Below, piece by piece: positions 17,508-26,679 of a stretch of 64,000 nucleotides of DNA. Each line of letters opens with the position of its first letter. Position 1 is the stretch's first letter. Below the pieces are notes generated by a model. It saw nothing but the letters and a program-made list of their open reading frames with translations. It made no database searches and was not told the DNA's origin. The position numbers and the translations under genes are program-made. Location: contig NZ_JTDI01000006.1 of the NCBI RefSeq assembly GCF_000802225.1, forward strand, positions 281,429 through 345,428. Reading direction: 5' to 3'. This DNA is from Novosphingobium malaysiense. GTDB taxonomy: Bacteria > Pseudomonadota > Alphaproteobacteria > Sphingomonadales > Sphingomonadaceae.

Positions 17508-18346
17508 GCGGCGCCCACGCCGAGGGTCCACTGATCGGCATCGCCGCGCAGCGCGGTATAGGGCGTGTCCCGCCCGTCACCCAGCATGCGCGAGTAGTTG
17601 CCGATGGCGAAAAGCGCCACGCCGCCGTCGCGCAGGTCCCCGGAAAGGTCCCAGCCGACCAGCATGCCGGCGCTCACCCTGTCCCAGCCGCTCTCGGCCC
17701 GGTATTCGGGCAACCCGCTGGCCGCGCTCTGCGCCGGGGTCACCGAATAGTAATACCGCGCGTACTTGCCGTCGGCATGGTGGGCGCTGGCCGAAAGCGT
17801 CACCAGAATGGCCTTGCTGAGCGGCGTGACGTAGGACACCGAGGGCGACCACGTCATGCCCTTGTAGGCGCCGTTGATATCCCATTTCACGTCTGCCGAT
17901 ACGGTCAGGGAATCGTAGGGATTGAGCAGTTTGTAGGCCGTAACGCCGCCGTTCACGCCCAGTTCGATCGCGGGATCGAGCTTGCCCGCCGCCTTGACGA
18001 CTTCGTCCTTGATCTGCCGATTGCGATTGAAGGATAGCCGCGCCACCGGACCGAAGGAAAAGCCGACCCGGGCGTCCTCGTCATCGGGGATCATGTCCAG
18101 CGCCACGCCCCCGGGGCGCGGCGTGATGACGATGCCGCGTACCTGCCCCTGAATCACCGGGAACGGGGAAAGCACATAGTCGTCCGAACCGTCGTAGCTC
18201 GGGTTATAGATGGCGCCCGCTCCCACCGTGATGCGATCGCGTGGCAGTTCTTCCTCATCGGGCCCGTCCTGCGCCGCCGCGGGCAGCGCCGCGAAAAGGG
18301 CGGAAGCCGAAATGGCGATGGGAAGCGATAAGCGATATCTGCGCAT
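17495..18346 (-). CDS. MipA/OmpV family outer-membrane protein
   Basis: A 283-residue outer-membrane beta-barrel. The start MRRYRLSLPIAISASALFAALPAAAQ at 18346 is a signal peptide with an AAGGAA ribosome-binding site. Barrel features are alternating strands such as ITVGAGAIYNPSYDGSDDYVLSPFPVI, WSPSVSYVTPLSKAILVTLSASAHHADGKYARYYYSV and the terminal WTLGVGAAYTF with final Phe. MipA-like proteins have been linked to murein synthesis complexes or solute passage; the function here is inferred from family only. Confidence 0.9.
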   Translation of the reverse strand: MRRYRLSLPIAISASALFAALPAAAQDGPDEEELPRDRITVGAGAIYNPSYDGSDDYVLSPFPVIQGQVRGIVITPRPGGVALDMIPDDEDARVGFSFGPVARLSFNRNRQIKDEVVKAAGKLDPAIELGVNGGVTAYKLLNPYDSLTVSADVKWDINGAYKGMTWSPSVSYVTPLSKAILVTLSASAHHADGKYARYYYSVTPAQSAASGLPEYRAESGWDRVSAGMLVGWDLSGDLRDGGVALFAIGNYSRMLGDGRDTPYTALRGDADQWTLGVGAAYTF

Positions 18347-18430
18347 GGAATTTCCTTGTTGCCCGCCCCTCGCAACGCCCCGAATTGCATGGAGGTTGCA
18401 AGAATCGGGCGTCATCGGGCGCGGCGGCGG

Positions 18431-18982
18431 TCAGATCCCGCCGGTCTGGGCCTCGTCGGGAAGCGTCTCGTTGCCCTCTCCAAGCTGGCGCTGCATCAGG
18501 AAAACGTCGATCCATTGGCCGTGCTTCCACCCGGCACCGGACAGTGTGCCGACCGGGCGATATCCGGCTCGGGCGTGGAGGATCACCGAGGCCGGCTCGG
18601 AAGCGGCGATCACGGCAAAGGCCTGACGGTAGCCGCGTCGCTCGCAGGCATCGACCAGTTCGGTGAGCAACTTTCCGCCGATTCCCCGCTTCACGCAGTC
18701 GGATCGCACGTAGATCGTCGTCTCGACGCTGTAGCGGTAGCCGTTGCGCGGGCCGTAGCGATGCGCGAACCCGAAGGCGACCACCCGGCCGCTGCCGTCG
18801 CGGGTGACGAGAAACGGATATCCGGCCTCGGTCAGGTCGAGCATGCGCCGCCGGGTTTCAGCCTCATCCGGGGGTTCAGTTTCGAACGTAGCGGTGCTTT
18901 CCAGCACGTAATGTGCATAGATTTCCGCAATGGCCACGGCATCGCCGGGCGATGCATCGCACACGGTCAGATCTTCTGTCAT
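18431..18982 (-). CDS. GNAT N-acetyltransferase (phosphinothricin-acetyltransferase-like)
   Basis: A 183-residue GNAT enzyme. MTEDLTVCDASPGDAVAIAEIYAHYVLESTATFETEPPDE is the typical PAT start (the IYN/AHYV...STATFE motif). YVRSDCVKRGIGGKLLTEL carries the acetyl-CoA pyrophosphate-binding R-x2-G-x-G/A loop, and GYRPVGTLSGAGWKHGQWIDVFLMQR is the PAT C-terminus. It is expected to acetylate an amino group of a small molecule such as phosphinothricin or methionine sulfoximine. It is divergent from crtY with about 75 bp between the starts. Confidence 0.9.
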   Translation of the reverse strand: MTEDLTVCDASPGDAVAIAEIYAHYVLESTATFETEPPDEAETRRRMLDLTEAGYPFLVTRDGSGRVVAFGFAHRYGPRNGYRYSVETTIYVRSDCVKRGIGGKLLTELVDACERRGYRQAFAVIAASEPASVILHARAGYRPVGTLSGAGWKHGQWIDVFLMQRQLGEGNETLPDEAQTGGI

Positions 18983-19056
18983 CCGTGTGACAATGCCGCA
19001 AAGCAACTTTGAAGCCAAGTTGCAGCATTCGGCAGGTGTCCCTAAACGGAGCAACG

Positions 19057-20256
19057 ATGCACGCGAATACCTGTGATCTCGCAATACTCGGTGGGGGCCT
19101 TAGCGGCGGGATCGTTGCGCTGGCACTGGCGGCCAGACGCCAGAACTTGCGCATCATGGTAATCGAGCGCGAAGACAGGCTTGGCGGCGATCATGTCTGG
19201 TCGTTCTTCGAAAGCGATATTCCAGCAGCGGGCCTGCCACTGCTCGAACCCGTGATCGCGGCGCGCTGGAACGGCTACTCGGTGCACTTTCCCGGTCACT
19301 CACGCAGCCTGGCGACGCCCTATTGCAGCGTGACCAGCGACCGGCTCGACGCGGCGGTGCGTGCCGCGCTGCCGCCTGACTGCGTGTTGAACGGTACGCA
19401 GGTCATCGAAGCAACCCCCACGTCGGTAACGCTTGGCGACGGGCGCACCATCGCAGCCGGGGGCGTGATCGACGCGCGCGGAATCACGGGCATGCCGCAC
19501 ATGGCCGGCGGCTGGCAGAAATTCATGGGACAAAGCCTGCGCCTGTCCGCGCCGCATGGACTGGAACGGCCCGTCGTCATGGATGCGCGGGTGGAACAGC
19601 TGGACGGGTACCGATTCGTCTATTGCCTGCCCTTCACGGAGACCGACATCTTCGTCGAAGACACCTATTATGCGGACAGCCCCGACCTCGACCGTCCAGT
19701 CCTGCGCCGCCGCATCGCCGATTACGCGGCGCAGCAGAGCTGGCAGGTCGAGGCTGTCTCCTACGAGGAAACCGGCGTGCTCCCGGTGATCGCGGCGGGC
19801 GATTTCAACGCATATTGGCAACAGGGCGCCGGTGGCCCGGCACGCGCCGGCGCGCGCGCCGCACTGGTGCATCCGCTCACGTCCTATTCGCTTCCCGATG
19901 CGGTAAGATTCGCACTGCATCTTACAAGTCTCGACAACCTCTCCGGCGCGGGCCTAGAAGGGGCCAGTCATGCATGGGCCGCAGATCACTGGCGCCGGGG
20001 GCGCTTCTACCGGATGTTGAGCCGCATGCTGTTCGGCGCGGCTGCGCCCGAGGCGCGCTGGCGCGTGCTGGAGCGATTCTACCGCCTCCCCGCCCCGCTG
20101 ATAGAGCGATTCTACGCCGGGCGTTCGACCATTCCAGACCGGGTACGCATCCTTGCCGGCAAACCGCCGGTTCCGATCGGCTCGGCCATCGCGACATTGG
20201 CCGGAGGCGGACGGCCGCTTGCCGACCTCGGACTTGAGAAGGGCCACGAAGAATGA
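19057..20256 (+). CDS. crtY: Lycopene beta-cyclase CrtY
   Basis: A 399-residue flavoprotein that cyclises both ends of lycopene to beta-carotene. The FAD-binding GGGLSGG is at residues about 11-17. The lycopene-cyclase motifs HVWSFFES, MGQSLRL, YRFVYCLPFTETDIFVEDTYY and HPLTSYSLPDAV are present. The start at 19057 follows an ACGGAG site; the frame continues upstream without support. Its stop overlaps the crtI start (ATGA), and together with the following genes it forms one compact transcript. Confidence 0.95.
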   Translation: MHANTCDLAILGGGLSGGIVALALAARRQNLRIMVIEREDRLGGDHVWSFFESDIPAAGLPLLEPVIAARWNGYSVHFPGHSRSLATPYCSVTSDRLDAAVRAALPPDCVLNGTQVIEATPTSVTLGDGRTIAAGGVIDARGITGMPHMAGGWQKFMGQSLRLSAPHGLERPVVMDARVEQLDGYRFVYCLPFTETDIFVEDTYYADSPDLDRPVLRRRIADYAAQQSWQVEAVSYEETGVLPVIAAGDFNAYWQQGAGGPARAGARAALVHPLTSYSLPDAVRFALHLTSLDNLSGAGLEGASHAWAADHWRRGRFYRMLSRMLFGAAAPEARWRVLERFYRLPAPLIERFYAGRSTIPDRVRILAGKPPVPIGSAIATLAGGGRPLADLGLEKGHEE

Positions 20257-21731
20257 AGAAGGCCTGCGTCATTGGCGCCGGGTTCGGCGGCCTTTCCCTC
20301 GCCATCCGCCTGCAGAGCGCGGGTATCGCGACAACGCTGGTGGAGGCGCGCGACAAGGTCGGCGGACGCGCCTACGTGTGGGAGCGCGAAGGCTTCACCT
20401 TCGATGCGGGCCCCACGGTCGTCACCGATCCCGACTGCCTGCGCGAGCTTTGGGCGCTGACCGGCCAGGAGATGGCAAACGACGTCGAGCTGATGCCGGT
20501 CTCCCCGTTCTACAGGCTCAACTGGACCGATGGTACGGTGTTCGACTACTCGAACGACGAGCCCGCGCTGCGCCGGGAAATTGCGCGCGTCTCGCCCAAC
20601 GATCTGGGCGGGTACGACGAGTTCCTGCGCTATTCCGCCGGGGTCTGGCAGGAGGGCTACGTCAAGCTTGGCCACGAGGCCTTCCTCGACTTCACCAGCA
20701 TGATAAAGGCCGCCCCGGCCCTTGCCCGCTACCAGGCGTGGCGCTCGGTCTATTCGATGGTCTCGAGCTATGTGAAGGACGAACACCTGCGCGAAGCGCT
20801 CTCGTTCCACACGCTGCTGGTCGGCGGCAATCCAATGACCACCAGTGCGATCTACGCCCTGATCCACAAGCTCGAAAAGGACGGCGGCGTGTGGTGGACC
20901 AAGGGCGGCACCAACAAGCTGGCGCAGGGCATGACCAGGCTGTTCGAGCGGATCGGCGGCGAAGTGCGGCTCGGCGACAAGGTCGTGCGCATCGATACCC
21001 TGGGCGATCACGTCACCGAAGTCGAAACCGCGAGCGGCTGGAAGCATCGCTTCGACGCCATCGCCAGCAACGGCGACATCATGCACACTTACGCCGACCT
21101 GCTCGGCGATACCGCGCGCGGGCAGAAAATGGCGCACAAGCTGGCGCGCAAGCGCTATTCGCCCAGCCTGTTCGTGGTCCACTTCGGCCTGGAAGGTACC
21201 TGGCCCGGCATTCCGCACCACACCATCCTGTTCGGGCCGCGCTACAAGGGCCTGCTCGACGACATCTTCGAGCATGGGGTTCTGCCGCGCGACTTCTCGA
21301 TCTACCTGCACCATCCCACCGTCACCGATCCCTCGATGGCGCCGCCGGGCAAGAGCACGTTCTATGCGCTGGTGCCGGTCGCCAACATGGGCAAACTGCC
21401 GATCGACTGGGATGAAGTCGGCCCCGAACTGGAACGCCGGGTGCTCGACGAAGTCAGCCGCCGGCTGATCCCCGACATCTACGACCGGATCGTCACCCGC
21501 TTCCACTATGCCCCGCCCGATTTCGAATCCGATCTCGGCGCCTATAAGGGCAATGCCTTCAGCCTCGAGCCGTTGCTGACGCAAAGCGCGTTCTTCCGCG
21601 GCCACAACCGCGACGACAATCTGAAGAACTTCTACCTGGTCGGCGCCGGCACCCATCCGGGCGCGGGCATTCCCGGCGTCGTCGGCAGCGCCAAGGCCAC
21701 CGCCAGGCTGATGCTGGAGGACCTGCGGTGA
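20253..21731 (+). CDS. crtI: Phytoene desaturase CrtI
   Basis: A 492-residue bacterial-type phytoene desaturase that makes lycopene from phytoene in four dehydrogenation steps. The Rossmann start MKKACVIGAGFGGLSLAIRL, the KVGGRAYVWEREGFTFDAGPTVVTDP segment, the MIKAAPALARYQAWRSVYSM region and the C-terminal signature GAGTHPGAGIPGVVGSAKAT are all canonical. The length is normal. The ATG overlaps the crtY stop and the next gene starts with GTG inside its stop, which suggests translational coupling across the operon. Confidence 0.97.
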   Translation: MKKACVIGAGFGGLSLAIRLQSAGIATTLVEARDKVGGRAYVWEREGFTFDAGPTVVTDPDCLRELWALTGQEMANDVELMPVSPFYRLNWTDGTVFDYSNDEPALRREIARVSPNDLGGYDEFLRYSAGVWQEGYVKLGHEAFLDFTSMIKAAPALARYQAWRSVYSMVSSYVKDEHLREALSFHTLLVGGNPMTTSAIYALIHKLEKDGGVWWTKGGTNKLAQGMTRLFERIGGEVRLGDKVVRIDTLGDHVTEVETASGWKHRFDAIASNGDIMHTYADLLGDTARGQKMAHKLARKRYSPSLFVVHFGLEGTWPGIPHHTILFGPRYKGLLDDIFEHGVLPRDFSIYLHHPTVTDPSMAPPGKSTFYALVPVANMGKLPIDWDEVGPELERRVLDEVSRRLIPDIYDRIVTRFHYAPPDFESDLGAYKGNAFSLEPLLTQSAFFRGHNRDDNLKNFYLVGAGTHPGAGIPGVVGSAKATARLMLEDLR

Positions 21732-22165
21732 GCAGGGTCATGCAGGCGCTGCGCCGCGACTGGGGCTGGACCGGGGTGGACTTCGCCGAGATCATCGCGG
21801 TGAGCCGGATGGGCCATTTGCTGCTGAGCGATACCGACGATGCGATCCACTACCTCGATCCCGAAACCCGCGAACTGATCCGGCTGGGCGGCGAGGAGCA
21901 GGCCGCACAGTACATGGCCGATCCCGAAGTCGCGCTGGTCTGGCGCGCCGAGGCGCTGGTGCAGGCCGCGCGCGACCGGCTCGGCGAGCCGGCCGAAGAG
22001 GAGGTCTACACCTTGACGCCCGACGCCCTGCTCGCGGGCGATTACGCGCACGAGAACCTCGTTCGCCAATCGCTGGCGGACCTCATTTCCTTTGCCGGGC
22101 AAGTCGCCTACCAGACCCGCGACCTCCCCGACGGCACCCCGATCAAACTGAAGGCCACGGACTGA
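21728..22165 (+). CDS. DUF1851 (Tdi1-like) protein inside the carotenoid operon
   Basis: A 145-residue acidic protein. FAEIIAVSRMGHLLLSDTDDAIHYLDPETRELIRLGGEEQAAQYMAD resembles the DUF1851 domain, which is also found in T6SS immunity proteins such as Tdi1, where a beta-sheet core is followed by helices. The GTG start overlaps the crtI stop by GTGA, and the next gene begins 2 bp after its stop. The placement argues against a secretion-immunity role and for a function tied to the pigment operon. The family match is my reading, with moderate certainty. Confidence 0.6.
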   Translation: MSRVMQALRRDWGWTGVDFAEIIAVSRMGHLLLSDTDDAIHYLDPETRELIRLGGEEQAAQYMADPEVALVWRAEALVQAARDRLGEPAEEEVYTLTPDALLAGDYAHENLVRQSLADLISFAGQVAYQTRDLPDGTPIKLKATD

Positions 22166-22167
22166 CC

Positions 22168-22746
22168 ATGAAACGCCTCGCCGTCTACTGTGGCTCCGCC
22201 ACGCCTGCCGATCCGCGCTACGTGGATCTCGCCCGCGAAGTCGGTACCACGCTGGCCCGGCAGGGCATCGGCATCGTCTATGGCGGCGGCAAGCTGGGGC
22301 TGATGGGCGCGGTGGCCGGATCGGCGATGCTGGCCGGCGGCGAAGTGATCGGTGTCATCCCGCAGGCGCTCGTCAATCGCGAGGTCGCCAACTACGACTG
22401 CGAACTCAGCATCGTTTCCGACATGCACGAGCGCAAGGCCGCCTTCACCCGGCTTTCCGACGGATTTCTTGTCCTTCCCGGCGGCGTCGGCACCATGGAC
22501 GAGCTGTGGGAAGCGGTGAGCTGGGCGCAGCTCGGCTACCACAACAAGCCGGTCGGCATCCTCAATGCCTTCGGGTTCTACGACGGCCTGCTCGCCTTCA
22601 ACCGGCACATGGCAGAAGTCGGCTTCGTCCGACCCGCACACCAAAGCATCATCATGGCCGAGGCGGAACTGGACCTGCTGCTGACCCGCATGGAAGCGCA
22701 CGAACCGATCACGCCGATCACCAGCATGAATCCGGACACCCTGTAA
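22168..22746 (+). CDS. LOG family protein (TIGR00730-type)
   Basis: A 192-residue Rossmann-like protein of the lysine-decarboxylase-like LOG family, some members of which release free bases from nucleoside 5'-monophosphates (cytokinin-type phosphoribohydrolases). The signature PGGVGTMDELWE is at about 110-121, and the start MKRLAVYCGSATPADPRYVD and GIVYGGGKLGLMG are typical. It lies between the DUF1851 gene (2-bp gap) and crtB (7-bp gap). The role in a carotenoid operon is unclear; family membership is sure, substrate is not. Confidence 0.92.
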   Translation: MKRLAVYCGSATPADPRYVDLAREVGTTLARQGIGIVYGGGKLGLMGAVAGSAMLAGGEVIGVIPQALVNREVANYDCELSIVSDMHERKAAFTRLSDGFLVLPGGVGTMDELWEAVSWAQLGYHNKPVGILNAFGFYDGLLAFNRHMAEVGFVRPAHQSIIMAEAELDLLLTRMEAHEPITPITSMNPDTL

Positions 22747-22753
22747 CCCCACG

Positions 22754-23752
22754 ATGGCCGGCAGTCGCGCCCAGCTTGTGGAAGCCGCCCGCCGGTCGAT
22801 CCGCCGCGGTTCGAAGAGCTTTGCCGCCGCCAGCCGCCTGTTCGACCGGACGACGCGCGAGCGCGTGTGGCTGCTCTATGCATGGTGCCGCGCCTGCGAC
22901 GACATTGCCGACGAACAGGATCACGGCCACGCGGTCGCGCCGGGCCCTGTCGGCACCAGCATGGCGCCCGAGAACCGCCTCGCCACGATCCGCACGCTGA
23001 CGGAACTGGCCATAGCCGGCGAGGATACCGGCTCTCCGGCCTTCGACGCACTGGCCCTGCTCATGCGCGAAGTGCCGGTGACGCGCGCTATGGTGGAAGA
23101 CGTGATGGCCGGCTTCGCGCTCGATGCCGACGATTGGCGCCCGCGCGGCGAGGCCGACATGCTGCGCTACTGCTATCACGTTGCCGGCGCTGTCGGGGTC
23201 ATGATGGCGGTGGTCATGGGCGTTTCCCCCGAGGACGAGGACACGCTGGACAGAGCCTGCGATCTCGGCATCGCCTTCCAGCTCGGCAATATCGTGCGCG
23301 ACGTGTGGGAGGACGATGCCCGCGGTCGCTGTTACCTGCCGATCGAATGGCTGGTGGAAGCCGACATTCCGCCCGGCGAGATCACCAAGCCGCATTACCG
23401 CCATGCGCTGGTGCCGATGGTCGCCCGCGCCTGCGAACTGGCGCGCGAATATGAAGCCTCTGCCCGTGTCGGCGCCGCGCGTCTGGCCTTTCGCCAGCGC
23501 TGGGCCGTGCTTTCGGCGGCGAACATCTACGGCGGCATCGCCCGTGAAGTGGAACGGCTGGGCGCCCATGCCTGGGACCACCGGGTTCATACCGGCAAGA
23601 TCGACAAGCTGCGGATGGTCGCGGCGGCTCTCGCCGAGGCCCGGCGCGAACCGGCGCCGGCGCCGCGTCCGACACTGTCCCGGCGCGAATTGAACGCGGC
23701 GGCCAGGATGGCCGGCACCCCGAAGGGAGCCTCAGCCGATCCGGCGCGTTGA
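22754..23752 (+). CDS. crtB: Phytoene synthase CrtB
   Basis: A 332-residue squalene/phytoene synthase that condenses two geranylgeranyl-PP. The two Asp-rich motifs are present: CDDIADEQD near residue 49 and DVWEDDARGRCYLP near residue 185, along with SKSFAAASRLF at the front and ANIYGGIAREVE. The length is at the upper end of normal because of a C-terminal Arg/Pro/Ala-rich tail. It closes the carotenoid operon. Confidence 0.97.
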   Translation: MAGSRAQLVEAARRSIRRGSKSFAAASRLFDRTTRERVWLLYAWCRACDDIADEQDHGHAVAPGPVGTSMAPENRLATIRTLTELAIAGEDTGSPAFDALALLMREVPVTRAMVEDVMAGFALDADDWRPRGEADMLRYCYHVAGAVGVMMAVVMGVSPEDEDTLDRACDLGIAFQLGNIVRDVWEDDARGRCYLPIEWLVEADIPPGEITKPHYRHALVPMVARACELAREYEASARVGAARLAFRQRWAVLSAANIYGGIAREVERLGAHAWDHRVHTGKIDKLRMVAAALAEARREPAPAPRPTLSRRELNAAARMAGTPKGASADPAR

Positions 23753-23780
23753 GCAGCCGTATCCTCGCGGAGAACCACCC

Positions 23781-23927
23781 ATGCTTTTCACCATCGCTGC
23801 CATCCTGCTCATTCTCTGGCTGCTCGGCTTCGTCGTCTTCAAGGTTACCGGCGCGCTGATCCATCTGCTGTTGATCATCGCTATCGTCGTCGGCCTCGTC
23901 CAGCTGTTCCGCGGCCGCCGAATGTAG
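23781..23927 (+). CDS. Small lmo0937-family membrane protein
   Basis: A 48-residue protein, MLFTIAAILLILWLLGFVV... with two TM helices (about 3-20 and 24-42) and a basic tail (RGRRM). The pattern MLxTIAxILLILWLLG with a second helix of HLLLIIAIVVGLVQLFRG matches the DUF5670/lmo0937 small membrane proteins that are often stress-induced. It starts 28 bp after crtB, so it may ride on the same transcript. It is too short to appear in most gene lists. Confidence 0.8.
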   Translation: MLFTIAAILLILWLLGFVVFKVTGALIHLLLIIAIVVGLVQLFRGRRM

Positions 23928-23942
23928 CCTCTTCCCGCCCGC

Positions 23943-25223
23943 TCAATGCGCGGCGGGCGGCACGACGTTCTTGTAGAATCCGGGCGGATTGATGCGGCGG
24001 AACAACCGCCCCCGCTCTGAATAGAGAACGAGGACGAGCGCCGTCGCCCCGCATGCAAGCATGGCGCCCATGATCGGTCGGGCCGTACCGTCATAGGCCT
24101 GTCCAATCAGGGTGCCGAGCACCGCTCCGATCACGGTGCGCAGGAACGACATCACAGAGGACGCCGCCCCCGCCGTGCGTCCGAACGGCTGCAGCGAGAT
24201 CGCCTGGAAATTGGCCCCGATGAAGCTCATCATGCACATGCTCGCGGTCATCAGCGGCACGAAGACCCAGAGACTTTCGCCGTGCAGCGCAACGCCCAGG
24301 TGCACGGCAGCAAGTACGATGTAGGTGATCAGCGCGGTGTGCGAGACACGCCGCGCCCCAAAGCGCTCCACGATCCGCGAATTGATGAAATTGGTGCTCG
24401 CCATCACCAGCGCCATGCCGCCGAAGACGGCCGGGAACAGCACACCAGCGCCGAAATGCTCGGCCACGAGCTGCTGGGCGCTGTTGATATATCCGAACAG
24501 CGCAGCCTGCACGAAAGCAGCTCCGAAGAAATAACCGAGTGAGGCGCGTTCGCGCAGCGCCATGCCCATGTTGCCCGCGATCACCCGGATCTCGATCGCC
24601 TGGCGGTACTCGGGCCGCAGGGTTTCGGGGAGCCGGGTCCAGACCCACACGAACACCAGCGCCCCCATCAGCGCCATGATCCCGAAGATCCAGCGCCAGC
24701 CGGCTACCAGCAGCACCGCCTGCCCCACCATCGGCGCAAGCATCGGCACGACCATGAAGGTCATCGCGATCATCGACTGCGTGCGCGCCATGCGGTCACC
24801 GTCGAACCGGTCGCGCAGGATCGCCATCGGCATGACCAGCATTGCCGAGGTGAACACGCCCACGACGCCGCGCACGATCAGCAGCAGTTCGAAACTGCCA
24901 GCGATGGCGCATACGAACGACAACACGACATAGGCCGAAACCGCCGTCAGCAATACCGGGCGCCGCCCGAAGCGGTCGGCGATGGCTCCGGGAAACAGCG
25001 AGGCCAGCCCCGAGCAGATCAGGAACACGCCTACAATCAGTTGCCGTTCATTGGGATCGGACACCCCGAGATCGCCCGAAATGCGGCCGAGGGCCGGCAG
25101 CATGACATCGATCGAAAGCGCCATGAGCGCCTGGATCGAGGCCATCATCGCCACGAACTCGACCTCCCGCATCGGAAAGTTCTCGGGCTGCTCGGCAGGG
25201 GATGTCGCATCGGGGGAATGCAT
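23943..25223 (-). CDS. Bcr/CflA-family MFS drug exporter
   Basis: A 426-residue 12-TM drug:proton antiporter. After a short N-terminus (MHSPDATSPAEQPENFP) the first helix begins MREVEFVAMMASIQALMALSIDVMLPAL. The MFS motif A region PGAIADRFGRRPVLL lies between TM2 and TM3. SGAAFV-like helices and a short C-terminal tail follow. It belongs to the Bcr/CflA group that exports bicyclomycin, chloramphenicol and other small molecules; the substrate is unknown. The start ATG 25223 could alternatively be the Met 17 codons further in. Confidence 0.9.
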   Translation of the reverse strand: MHSPDATSPAEQPENFPMREVEFVAMMASIQALMALSIDVMLPALGRISGDLGVSDPNERQLIVGVFLICSGLASLFPGAIADRFGRRPVLLTAVSAYVVLSFVCAIAGSFELLLIVRGVVGVFTSAMLVMPMAILRDRFDGDRMARTQSMIAMTFMVVPMLAPMVGQAVLLVAGWRWIFGIMALMGALVFVWVWTRLPETLRPEYRQAIEIRVIAGNMGMALRERASLGYFFGAAFVQAALFGYINSAQQLVAEHFGAGVLFPAVFGGMALVMASTNFINSRIVERFGARRVSHTALITYIVLAAVHLGVALHGESLWVFVPLMTASMCMMSFIGANFQAISLQPFGRTAGAASSVMSFLRTVIGAVLGTLIGQAYDGTARPIMGAMLACGATALVLVLYSERGRLFRRINPPGFYKNVVPPAAH

Positions 25224-25315
25224 GGTCGCGCGAATGCCGCAAGTGCGAAGCAAGCGCCAGTCATTTCGACGCCGGGCCGGGTGCCGTTTCTGCAATCGCC
25301 GTCTATATTGGCGCC

Positions 25316-26434
25316 ATGCCGCCATCCGAAAGACAGGACGAGGAACAGGAAGCCGACGGCCTGCGAAAGGTCATCCATGTCGACATGGACGCCTTCTACG
25401 CCAGCGTCGAACAGCGCGACGATCCCGCTCTGCGCGGCAAGCCACTGGCGGTCGGTGGCTCGTCGGGGCGCGGCGTGGTGGCGGCGGCAAGCTACGAGGC
25501 GCGCGAATTCGGTGTGCGGTCGGCCATGCCCTCGTCGCGCGCCTTGCGGCTGTGCCCCGACCTGGTCTTTCGCAAGCCGCGTTTCGACGTCTACCGGGGC
25601 GTGAGCCAGCAGATCCGTGCGATCTTCCTCGACTACACGCCGCACGTCGAACCGCTCTCGCTCGACGAGGCCTACCTGGACGTTACCGCCGATCTCAAGG
25701 GGATCGGGTCGGCCACCCGCATCGCCGAGGAGATCCGCCGCCGCATCAAGGCGGAAACCGGCCTCACTGCCAGTGCCGGGGTCTCCTACAACAAGTTTCT
25801 CGCCAAGCTCGCCAGCGACCAGAACAAGCCCGACGGCCTTTGCGTGATCCGCCCGGGCGAAGGCGCCGCATTCGTCGCTTCGCTGCCGGTGCGCCGCTTC
25901 CATGGCGTCGGCCCGCGCGGAGCCGAGAAGATGGCACGCCTGGGCATCGAGACGGGCGCCGACCTCGCAGCGAAGGATCTCGCCTTTCTGCGCGCGCACT
26001 TCGGCAGCTTCGCCGAATACCTCTTTCGTGCCGCACGCGGCGTCGACCTGCGCCAGGTGCGAGCCGACCGGCCTCGCAAGTCCGTGGGTGGCGAACGCAC
26101 CTTCTTCGATGACATCAAGGATCCCGACGCCCTGCGCGAGACCATGGATTCGATCATCGATATCGTCTGGGAACGCATCGAACGCGCCGAAGCGCGCGGG
26201 CGGACCGTAACGATGAAGCTGCGCTATGCCGACTTCAAGACGCTGACTCGCGCCCGCTCGCTTTCCCATTTCGTCGCCGACAAGGCGGAGTTCGCGCGCA
26301 TCGGCCATGCCCTGCTCGAAGACCTGATGCCCCTGCCCCAGCCGATCCGGCTCATGGGCCTGACCCTATCGGCGCTGGAAAGGACGGGAGGCGAGGCTGC
26401 CGAGATCAAGGACGGGCAGCTTTCCTTGCTGTGA
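25316..26434 (+). CDS. dinB: DNA polymerase IV (DinB)
   Basis: A 372-residue Y-family translesion polymerase. Catalytic acids are Asp23 (VIHVDMDAFYASVEQRDD) and Asp117/Glu118 (PLSLDEAYLD). The palm and thumb segments ASAGVSYNKFLAKLASDQNKP and FHGVGPRGAEKM (helix-hairpin-helix) follow. The little-finger domain ends in QLSLL, a beta-clamp binding motif. ATG 25316 is used. LexA control could not be shown: I did not find a convincing LexA box (GAAC-N7-GTTC type). Confidence 0.95.
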   Translation: MPPSERQDEEQEADGLRKVIHVDMDAFYASVEQRDDPALRGKPLAVGGSSGRGVVAAASYEAREFGVRSAMPSSRALRLCPDLVFRKPRFDVYRGVSQQIRAIFLDYTPHVEPLSLDEAYLDVTADLKGIGSATRIAEEIRRRIKAETGLTASAGVSYNKFLAKLASDQNKPDGLCVIRPGEGAAFVASLPVRRFHGVGPRGAEKMARLGIETGADLAAKDLAFLRAHFGSFAEYLFRAARGVDLRQVRADRPRKSVGGERTFFDDIKDPDALRETMDSIIDIVWERIERAEARGRTVTMKLRYADFKTLTRARSLSHFVADKAEFARIGHALLEDLMPLPQPIRLMGLTLSALERTGGEAAEIKDGQLSLL

Positions 26435-26544
26435 GCGCCCGGAGCTTAGTTCCCACGCGTACAGGAAAATCGCCAAAAACCTGAATACCGTCTTGCCTGC
26501 CGAAAATGCCGTGCTACCTCTCCGCAAAAATAATGGAGAGGGTC

Positions 26545-26679
26545 ATGGCACGCTTAATCAAGCGGGCGTTACGCGCGATCGGTCGCCGACGCCAAATTCG
26601 ATATCGCCTGGAACAGATCCGGATCACCGATTACGCCTCGAGCAGCGAGGCTTTCACCATAGCGCCCTACGACCGGTAG
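26545..26679 (+). CDS. Possible 44-residue small protein
   Basis: A short open frame, MARLIKRALRAIGRRRQIRYRLEQ..., preceded by GGAGAGGG at 26535-26542 just upstream of the ATG. It is rich in Arg/Leu and could form an amphipathic helix. Its end overlaps the convergent NUDIX gene by 13 bp. Only the ribosome-binding site and frame support it, so it could be chance. Confidence 0.35.
   Translation: MARLIKRALRAIGRRRQIRYRLEQIRITDYASSSEAFTIAPYDR

Noticed and set aside
20112..21656. 514-codon open frame opposite crtI
   Set aside because: Antisense to a complete crtI gene with all motifs; no start signal or domain of its own.
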